DNA of 64,000 nt from Pratylenchus scribneri (Eukaryota; Nematoda; Chromadorea; Rhabditida; Pratylenchidae). The stretch is from positions 186,001-250,000 of the forward strand of contig JAQSEB010000038.1 of assembly GCA_030063045.1 (NCBI GenBank), given 5' to 3'. This document shows positions 48,804 through 58,052 of this stretch, piece by piece. Each line of letters starts with the position of its first letter. The first letter of the stretch is position 1. The notes under the pieces are model-generated. The model had not been told where the DNA came from and made no database searches. It saw only the letters and a list, made by a program, of their open reading frames with translations. The position numbers and the translations under genes were made by a program.

Positions 48804-51800
48804 TGAAGATGTACAAAATTAAATAAAAGATGAAATCTGCAGGAAAAACTCGCTTAATTGGTGTGGATTTTGTTGGGAATCAGTCGGTTGAGATTAATGA
48901 ATGATTGACGTTCTATGAGTAGGTCGGGGCATATTTATTTGCCCAAAATTTACGCAGGCTCGGCTGACACAATTTATCAACATTCGCTCCCATCAATAAA
49001 GGAGAATGCATAAATAATCGATGCCACGAAGCATATATAGAGAGAGCAATGAGGAGAGAGAGATATATATCGTTTTGCCTGTAATAAGGAGAAAATTAGT
49101 CTTTTTAACAATGCTTTTTTTCTATCATTTCTCTCTCAATAGAAAAAATTTTATGCTATGAATAAATTTTAATTATAAATAATGGCCTCTTTTTGCAAAA
49201 TTTTAAGCGTATTTTTCATGGATAAGGGCAGCATAATTCAATTTACGGGTGATCAGAAAAGTGTATGATTGATCTTTTCAATTTACGGGTGATCAGAAAT
49301 AGTGACCGGCAAAATGCTTTCTGCTGGATTACGGACTGGATTTTTTTCCTCAATTTTTTTGCTGGACGGATCCCGCTGCTGGATAATCCACCAAAATTCA
49401 GGATCCTGTGCTGGATTCCATATTTTTTAAAAAGTAGCAAAAACAATGAAAAAAATTTTTCTTTAACATTTTTCGTCGTTTTTGCCTTTTTTACAACAAT
49501 TCTAAGCTGGAATTAAATTAAATACTTTAAAATATGAATATCTTTTAATATATAGACAAGGAGAAAGATCGTCAAATATTTTGTATTGTGTTATTTCAAT
49601 AATAATAGGGAAATCAAATTTTTTTGCAACTAGAAGAAAATTTTAAAGAAAAATGAGAGCCAAAAGGAAAATTAAAAAGAAAATTGCATGAAAGAATAAT
49701 TTTTTTCGTGAAGTGTAGAACTTTAACCAAAAATGACTGCGAGGCTAAAAATAGCCATGCAGCGAAAAATTTGCTGGACGGATCCAGTGCTGGATCCAGT
49801 CCAGCGCCAATCCAGCGCCAGTCTCTAATCATAACGATGGATTTATAATAAATTTAATGAGAAGCAAATCGGTCGGCGAATTGTGATGATAGCCAAAAAA
49901 TGGATGAAGCAATCATCCAATAAAATTGTAGCGAGGAAGGGGAAAGAAGCAAATTTGTAAAAAGGAGCCTAGCAGAGGAGCCCAAAATGACAAAATCGAT
50001 TGGAAGTCTCCCTCCTCTACCCCTAATTCATTTGAAAGCCTTTCATTGATTCATTGGCATAAATTGAATGAAATGGGGAAAATGATTTAATCAATTGAAT
50101 TGAAAATGGATGGCTATTTTTAAAAAATGAAAAATGCCATATATTTTGTCCAATACAATTTTATAATTTTAACATTGTTAAAAGTGGGTCGTAAGGAAAG
50201 TGCGAGGAAGGAATAGGTGGGAAGGATTTGAAGATTTCAGGAGGCATTACCACATTTTCTGCCATGTTAATGTATCGAGGCACATTTGACCTGCCCTGGG
50301 CTTCGGATTTTGGAATTATTTAAAAGTCCTATGCAGACTGCTTTACTCGCCAACACTTTTGAAGGTCATTTGCAGGTTCGCTTCGGTCGCCCGGAAAGGG
50401 CTAGAATTTTATTTGAATCGGTTTACAAACCGTTTATGACCGAAACATAAAGCCTTTATTAAAATCGAATTCCGCATGCTCGAAAAGCGCTAGTCAATTT
50501 TAACTTGATCCATTGAAATTTTATTTCTAAACCGGTTTGTAAACCGCTCACATTGCGCGGAATAAACGAAAATGTAAAAAAAGTGGCAAAATTCAATGTC
50601 CAAAAACCGGTGGCATTGCGAAGGAAAAAAATTAGGTAATAGTGTATGTACTTTGTTCCCTCCTTTTTACCTAAAAAATTTATTTTATTTATTACAAGCT
50701 AAAAACATGTATTTAGGAGTTTTAGATGATGAGGAATTCGATTATGGCATTATCTTTTCATAATTTTTACCGATTTCGAAATTTGGAATTTTGTGTGATA
50801 TTATATAATATGAATAGAAGCGAACGGGTGATTTGTTTAAGATTCTCCTTAGTTTTGAAAATTGACCATTTTAGTCATCCTGATAAACTATTCTTCATAT
50901 TATAAAATTTAAATGGCCATAATTATTTTATTTTTAGGTTTTTTTGCAAAACTAATAGGAGATTCATTATCTGCTCATTGAGAAGCGTCGATTCATATAT
51001 AATATGAACCAAAATTTCAAAGTTTAATTTTTTTCGAAACCGGTTTGTAAATCTATACCTGTTCAATAAATAAAGATAATGAAAAACTAATGCCATAATT
51101 GGATTCCCCATCATCGAAATCCCTAAATAGATGTTTTTAGCGAGAAATAAATTAAAAAAAAAATTTTTTGGAAAAAAAAAGAAGGGGAAAAAATACACTA
51201 TTACCAAAAATTAATTTAAAATTTCTATTCTTTTTACAAAATAACAACTTTATCCAAATTCCCATTATCAATTGGATTTTGGCCAACAATTCACCAACAA
51301 ATAGGAATGTTAAATATATCCGAAAATAGAGAAAAAAAATTGATTGGATAATAAAAACACTTCTTTAACAAAAGAAAAACCGAGAGGAAAAAAATAATGA
51401 AAATCACCGAAGTGTGATTTCAAGGAAAAAATAATTTTAATCGGCTCTTCATGCTTTTAATTTTTCTGTTTCTTTTCGCACATTTTACTCCGAATTTCTG
51501 ACACAGCCTCAAAGAATAAATTCATCTTCTGCTGGTGCTCATTGTTTTGAGCTAGTTTCTCTTTTGGAACAATTATTTCATTGAATTTTTCCATTGCTCC
51601 TGGCACAAATTCCAACAATTCTGAAACCATGAAAGAGTGGAACATGCCTTTTTCATTCAATCTTGGCGACAATATTCGTTTGCTAGTGTCCATATAGCGT
51701 ATTCCCACACAAAAAATGCGCAAATGCAATTGGGCGAGCAGATCGTTTTTCTTCTTCTCTTCTTTCTCTTCCTTTCGAGTATTCCCTTCTTCAATATGAC

Positions 51801-52771
51801 TAAAAATAGGGGGAATTTTATATTATTTCAGCAAGCTATTCCGGCAAAAATTTTAGTTGGCTAGATTACTTACTTTGGGAAAAGTTTAATTTTTAGGAAA
51901 AATATAGAATTTTCAGAAAAAAATACAAAAAAATTATACAGCATTTGTATTTAGTCCTAAATCTACAATCTTATACTAATTTGATAGATCTTGTCAGTCG
52001 CATTGAATTTTATATAATTTATTGTATTTCGGTCAAAAATTAAATTATTAAACTGTATAAAATGCTTTTTGTTTTTGGTTCAAAACTAAATTAGAATTTG
52101 TTAAATCATAATCATAACAAACATAGATATTACTTGATTCAATCTATTGAATAGATGCAAAGGGGGATTTATAATTAATTTCTAAAGATTTTTGAACCAG
52201 TTTAAACTTTTTTACCTTGTTAATATTCTTAATAGGAATTCAATATTTTTTATAAATAAAAAATATTAATTCTGGTTGCTGTTAACTCTATTTTATGTAT
52301 AATTTTAAATAAATTTTTCGTTCAATATTCATTTTTTTTGTTCAATATTAATTTTTGAGAATGTGTTCCTTAAATGAAATCAATCATTTTTAAAATAAAT
52401 AAATGAAAAATAAAATTTAAAAATAAATAAAATTAAATATTTGAAATAAAATGAAACAAATTCTTTGCATAAATGCCACTTTTTAAAAACAATTAATAAT
52501 AATTACCTTAATCTTTTGTGCACAATACTTTTGCCTATTTTAAAGCCAATCTTCTCCCAATCATCCCCATTCTCGAGGTCGGATATGCCATAATATTTTT
52601 TGGCCAAAAATTTAATCATATGCACCCCTAAGATGTTGTACCATTTTCCATAATTATATATAATGTCATTTTTAAATATGGAAGTGAAAATTGATTCTTC
52701 AACGCTGATTGCTCTCAACTTTGTTCGCAATTTTTCATTTGTTATCTTAGATGGTGAAAAATGAATATTTG
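48715..52771. repeat. Tandem segmental duplication, unit 3 (4,057 bp)
   Basis: Third copy; its right part is the genuine 3' end of gene C. It is the most distinct of the three (changes near 50971, 51058, 51283, 51968 and 52158), as expected if it is the ancestral locus. Confidence 0.95.
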
Positions 52772-55700
52772 AAAAAAAACTGATTGAAATATTTTTTATA
52801 ATTAATTTATTTTATTTTAATTTTTGATTGCGGTTTTAAAAAAACATTTAAAAAAAATTTTTTAACGGAAATTTCACTTTTTTAATTTCTATAAATTTTT
52901 TATTTTTACGAATTTAATTCGTGTCAATTTTCCACGCACAAACCTGGTTTGCTGCTCTTTCATAGTGGCTTGAAAAGAACACTTTTCCACCTTCAGAAAT
53001 ATTTATTTTTAATATATCTAAAATTGGTTCCATTGATTTTATTTTGTTGTCATAATTTTTTGGTTTTATCTGCCCAATAATTTGCACAATTATTTCAGCT
53101 GTTATTTCCAATAATGCAAAAAAATTGCAAATTTTTGGCAATTTTTCAGGGAAATATGGATCCTCTTGCAAGTGCTCGTATTCCTCTTTTAAATTCCCAT
53201 TGATTTTCTTTTCATATGCCATCATTTCATTCACAAATTGATCTTTTATATAGGAAAGGAAAAACTGAGGAACATGGTGGATGACATGGATTTGCTAATA
53301 AAATAATATTTTTAATTAGAAACTTCAAGTAAAAACAATTACCGTATTTTCTTTGATGATCAAATTCACAAAAATTCGAATTTCATCTTCGCTGGCACAT
53401 TTGTTTTCGGTCAAAATTGAGTAGAATGGATGTTGTTCGACCTCAATTACTTTTGTTGTTATCGCTCTAATCATTTTGTCAAAGTCAATTTTTTGTTTGT
53501 CATCCATAAAATATGCATAAATGCAATTTACGATGAATCCAAATTTGAATAAATACTTTTGCCGGAGTCGCAATTCATCCGCATTTTCGTTTGCCCAAAT
53601 TGCTTCCAAATCATTTTGAATTTCATTTTGTATGTCCACCTAAAATAATATTTCTCAAATAATCATTAGAAAAATTTTTTACTTATGCTCCTACCCAGGG
53701 GATGGGGCCGGAACTCAAAAAATCGGAAAAGGCTTCGGAATTTGAATTTTTTTCGGAACTTGAAATCGGAACATTTGAAAAAAATTTAAATCTATTAAAA
53801 ATTGAAAAAATTCTTAAAATACAAAAAAAAGTGAAATTTTTATCCAAAATTATATTCTTATTTCAAAAAATAATTTAATAATATTTCATTGATAATTAGT
53901 TAAAAAATGTTTTGATTTAAGCATAATTTTTAATAAAATTTATCAGATTAAAAATAGTTTAAGAAAAAGAAGGAAATTGAACGTAAAAAATGAATTCGTT
54001 TCAATAAATAATCCAAATTTTTTGATGAAATTAACAAAGGGTCGGTCCCCCTTTGCCTTTTTCAGATTTTTCGGAATTCGACCAATTTTCGGAATCTGAA
54101 CTCGAATTTCCGCATTCGGAATTCCGAATTAGTTTCCAAAAATTTCTAGTAAAATTCTCAAATTATTATCTAGCTCTCACCTTGTTGATTGCATCCAATA
54201 ATAATGGCTGGAAAAGAAGGCGATGTGAGTTCGGATATTTAAACTTTTTAAAGCGATTCCTCTGCTCACCCGTTAATTCTATTTCTTTTCCTTTCGCTTT
54301 TTCTCTCTTAAAATTAAAATCAAATTAGGATAATTATAGATTCGGAATTTTTTGCCTGAATTGGAACAATTTCCAGAATATCCCTTAGAAAATTCGTCAT
54401 TCTTTCATGGAAATGAAATTCATCAACAATGCCAGTGGATTTTAACGTCTCTATAAAATCATCCAAAATTGCCGGATGAGCAAACAATTTTTGGCCGCGA
54501 ACAGCCAACAAATCATGTAATTCAAAAATTTTGGCCAGTTCCGAATTTGCTTCAAAATCAATTTGCGGCACTAAATTTGCTGAATTTGAATGAGTAAATA
54601 CGTACGGTGTCAAGTCCTGAATAGACAAAGGGCAGTGCAAATGTGGTCATGTCGTGAATAGTGTAAATGTGGGCGTTTTCGACTTATAATAAATCAGAAA
54701 CCGATTTTAGACCCTACAAACCTTATACCATTTTATAGATCTCATCGAGACGCATCGAATGGTATATAGACTGTCAAGGTTTGGCTTAAAATTAAATAGT
54801 ATTAAACCATTTTTCCAGTTTTTGGTTTTAATCTCTTATTTTGGGCCAAAATCTGGCATTTTATAGATCTTTCGATGCGTCTCGATAAGATCTACAAAAT
54901 GGTATAACGTTTGTTGGGTATAAACCGGTTCCTGATTTATTATAAGTCGAAAACGCCCACATTTGCACTAATCAGGAGTTGACATAGCACCGAGTAAATA
55001 TTTAATAGGCCCGTGATTATTAAAGATAATAATTCTATAGAGGTCCGTTATATGCAAGGAGAGAAGCCAGTGATACCGACACCGGAAGGGGCCAGCCAGT
55101 TTGTGAAATTTAATAAAATTTTCGCACACAAAAATTCACTTTATATTTTAAAATTGACAAAATGGTGTACATTTGAGACGCTTAAATGTTAATAAAAATT
55201 TCTCACAAAAGCAGTTATTCTTTCACTACCAATAAGCCTTTGGAACAAAAAAAAAACAACAAATTTCAGCGAATTAAAAAGCATTTCGTGGCTAATGCTA
55301 ACGTGTTACAGAAAATATTGAAAATTAGTTATGGAAATATACCATTTCTACTGGTAAAAAATTTTTTAAATCTTATCTTCTTGAATTATTATTGACTCGA
55401 GAATAGGCTCAATGGTCGATTTTTTCTATGGAATTTCATTTTCGGACTGGTATGACTTTATTTTTAAAACTAAACTATTATTTAACAGTTTTGTTCAATT
55501 ACCATATTTATAAGGCATTTGCCATATTTTTTTTATATATTTTAGACATTTGCAATATTTTCCGTATTTTTGAGATTTTGACAAATTGGTCTCTATTTGA
55601 GGCCATTTTAGTTAAAAATTTTCGCTTCGCCACAATTTTTAGATCTAATTTTTCGCCTCGTAAGCATTTTTTTTAACTAAAATTTTTTTCTGGGCGGTCA

Positions 55701-56265
55701 TTTTGAAAATCCAACTTACAATAAAGAATAAAAAATTTTAAATAAATTTGTATTAAATTTTTAGCTTTTTAAAAATGCAAAAATTTTTGCAATATTTTTG
55801 AAAAATTTTTCATGTTTTTTCCATATCTTTCAGGGCTTATATCATATTTTTGGTCAGCGGAAAGGGCAGCCTAGGTTAAACTCAAACCTGTTTGATTGGC
55901 TTATTTTTTGTATAAACCTTAATACAATTAGACTAAATAGACAATACCGAGTAGATTGAACCTATGTATTCTCGAGTCTGCTTAGTCCAAAATATAAAAT
56001 TTCCAAAAATTTACAAGATAAGCATCTGCTAGTAAATTACTGAACTAACCAATTTTCAATATTTATTGTAATGCAATATATATTCTAATTCTCCCATAGA
56101 TCAAATTGATGGTTATGTTATGCCCATTATAGTCTCATTAGTCTAACCTTCATTATTGCCCCTTTCACGCTTTTGTCCTCTACTGCTGTCAATGCCATTT
56201 TCCATCAAAATTGCATAATCGCAACAAATTGTAAAGAAATATAAAATTGCTATCAGCATCATCAT
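51457..56265 (-). CDS. Secreted family protein, gene C (7 exons)
   Basis: Model: exons 56265-56148, 54570-54356, 54306-54181, 53639-53343, 53294-52944, 52745-52507 and 51799-51457; 1,689 nt, 562 aa. The signal peptide begins MMMLIAILYFFTICCDYAIL at the first of three ATGs. Conserved blocks as in A: LLAVRGQKLFAHPAILDD (exon 2), QKYLFKFGFIVNCIYAYFMD and EQHPFYSIL (exon 4), EDPYFPEKLPKICNFFALLE (exon 5), IFTSIFKNDIIYNYGKWY (exon 6), LHLRIFCVGIRYMDTSKRIL (exon 7). All six junction phases match A. Intron 2 would start GC (CAG/GCAAAA) where A and B have GTACA, so it is a GC-AG intron or a damaged site. The tail is shorter than A's; sequence matching A's SHFGD ending survives downstream out of frame. 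Intron 1 holds a foldback MITE. Exons 6-7 are inside duplication unit 3. Function unknown; secretion inferred from the signal peptide. Confidence 0.75.
53685..54135. repeat. Foldback-like CGGAA-rich element in intron 3 of C
   Basis: Left arm GGGGCCGGAACTC...CGGAAAAGGCTTCGGAA and right arm with TTTTCGGAATTCGACC, TTTCGGAATCTGAACTCG and ATTCGGAATTCCG are roughly inverted to each other around an AT-rich centre. It fills most of a 541-nt intron (121 nt in B). Target duplication not identified. The plus 91-codon frame at 54053-54328 is a shadow. Confidence 0.5.
54601..54991. mobile_element. Foldback MITE in intron 1 of C
   Basis: Long inverted arms: GTAAATGTGGGCGTTTTCGA and CTTATAATAAATCAG on the left, with near-perfect complements at 54921-54966. 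Outer ends CGGTGTCAAGTCCTGA and TCAGGAGTTGACATAGCACC also pair. GAGTAAATA is found directly on both sides (54592-54600 and 54992-55000), a 9-bp target duplication. The arms carry the dispersed TAGATCTCATCGAGACGCAT block. It lies 30 bp upstream of the exon 2 acceptor of gene C. Confidence 0.85.
55001..56147. other. Intron 1 of gene C, remainder
   Basis: No exon seen. The 69- and 82-codon plus frames at 55186-55395 and 55428-55676 lie in low-complexity DNA. 55597-55705 contains three degenerate units of the CATTTTAGTTAAAAATTTTC / GCTTCGCC type also found in the element at 28563-29389. Confidence 0.5.
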
Positions 56266-56377
56266 TTTTCTTTGTAAAAGTGAAAAATTAAATTAGAAGA
56301 TGGAAATTTGCACAAATAGATGGAATTTTAGAAGCCTTTTTTAGTAGATTTTGTTGGAAATCACAGCTAAGAAAATG

Positions 56378-56545
56378 GAATGATTGACGTTATTTGGAGG
56401 GCTAAACAAATAGGCTTGGGTGTATTTATTAGCCCAAATTTAGAATTTCGCCTGCTTGTCTGACAATTTATCAATATTCGCTCTCATCAATGGAGGCACA
56501 AATGATAGATGCAACGAAATAAATGCGTAATAGCAGCAGGAGGAA
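56378..56545 (-). promoter_or_regulatory. Conserved proximal upstream block, gene C
   Basis: Ordered elements as in A and B, in transcription sense: TTCGTTGCATCTATCATTTG, CATTGATGAGAGCGAATATT, GATAAATTGTCAG and TTGGGCTAATAAATACAC, ending about 115 nt before the ATG. Confidence 0.45.
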
Positions 56546-56693
56546 AGAAGCATCATTCGCTCGTATGAGGAATTTAGTCGTTTTGCCCATGCGCTTTTTT
56601 TCTCTGTCATTTCTTTTTCAATTGACAATTTTATAAAATAATGGCCTTTTTACAAAATTTTATGCATCTTTTTCCTTGGATAAGGGCACCATA

Positions 56694-56812
56694 AATTCAA
56701 TTTACGGGTGATCAGAAATACAATTTACGGTGATCAAATATAATTTACGGTGATCAGAAATATAATTCACGGTTAATGCAAAATATAATTTACGGGTATC
56801 AGAAAGAAAAAG
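56694..56812. repeat. Minisatellite upstream of gene C
   Basis: Five degenerate units of AATTTACGGGTGATCAGAAA, about 430 bp before the ATG: the same family and position as for A and B. Confidence 0.85.
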
Positions 56813-57204
56813 ATAAAATATTTGAAACTTTTTTAATATTTATTAAATTAAATGAAAATTAAATTTTACTGCACTTGCTTATGCTAAATAAAATTGATCA
56901 ATTTGCCTTAATTTCTTTTAGGCCAATTATGTGTGAGCAAATTTTGATCCTTAAGAATTAAACCAATTTCAATATCTTTGGTATCAAATTAAAGAGTAAA
57001 TATTTATTAATCAAAATCATTAAAGATTTATTTAAATTTATTCTAATTTGATTAAAAATTTTTAATCTCTATTCAATGGTATATGGTTTGTGAATTTTGG
57101 GCAAACCAACTAAACCGGTATAAACTTTTCACAATTTTCAATGTTTTTTTCACAATTTTAAATATTTCCCATTTAAAAAGCAGGGACAATAATGCCATCA
57201 GGAT

Positions 57205-57438
57205 GAATTGATTAAATTAAATCAACTCTGCTGTTAGTGAATGAGAATGGCCTGCTGGCATAATATTGGGCTCATCAATAGGCAGAGGAATTGTGCCGAT
57301 GTCATTTGCCATTGGAACGCGCGCTCATTTTGTCCACATTTTCATCAGCCATTGAGTGGATTTAGTTTCGCCAATTCACTCACAAACATGGATCCCATCA
57401 ATCGATCCAAATCACATATTTGTGGCCATATTTGATGG
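57205..57438 (-). pseudogene. Frame-broken coding fragment
   Basis: After an excellent acceptor (TTCCATTCAG) the minus strand reads HQIWPQICDLDRLMGSMFVS, then ELAKLNPLNG and a stop. A shifted frame continues ADENVDKMSARSNGK and stops. A third continues DIGTIPLPIDEPNIMPAGHS, then HSLTAELI and a stop. Three consecutive protein-like segments in successive frames look like one sequence broken by two indels, or a cluster of tiny exons. No family recognised. The plus 64-codon frame at 57241-57435 is its shadow. It lies about 620 bp left of the first nuclease exon, on the other strand. Confidence 0.45.
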
Positions 57439-58052
57439 CCTGAATGGAATAATATCATTTTGTGAATTTTATCCAATTCCGAAAAATTAGTCAAATAATC
57501 AAAAAATTCACAAAAATTCTCTTTTTAAATTTTGCATTCATAAAAAAATTTTGAGATTTTTGATTTAATTTAACTAGTATAAATTTAGACAAAATCCAAA
57601 TTTTTTGATCAAAATTATTAAATTATTTTTAAATATAAATTTATAAAATATCGAATTTTCACCATTTTATCTATAAATTTTGTGCTGAAAAGAAAATTTT
57701 AGCCAAAAAATTAGATATAATTTAAAGGAAAATGTATCATTTATCAGATTAGTCTCTTCAAAAAATCATATTAAAAAATTAAAAAGTTAAGAAATTTTAG
57801 GCAATAAAATTATTTTAGTAAACATAAAATTCATCTTTTCTCTAAATTAAAAATTTTTATTTTAATACTTTATAGAAGAAAACAAATTATTTCGAATAGA
57901 ATTAAATTCTTAATTTATTTACAATTTCTTTATTGAAATATTTAGACTAAAAATCTTTCTAATATCTATTTAAACAAGACAAAATGTAACAATAATAAGT
58001 TTAATAAAATACAAATTCAAAAATAATTTTTTCCCTTAAATCAATAGAACAG
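57439..58052. other. AT-rich stretch, 5' of nuclease exons
   Basis: No further exon recognised. The nuclease gene must begin in or beyond this stretch, because its first visible exon starts in mid-codon behind an acceptor. Confidence 0.5.

Noticed and set aside
55186..55676. 69- and 82-codon plus frames in intron 1 of gene C
   Set aside because: AT-rich low-complexity composition, no splice or promoter context.
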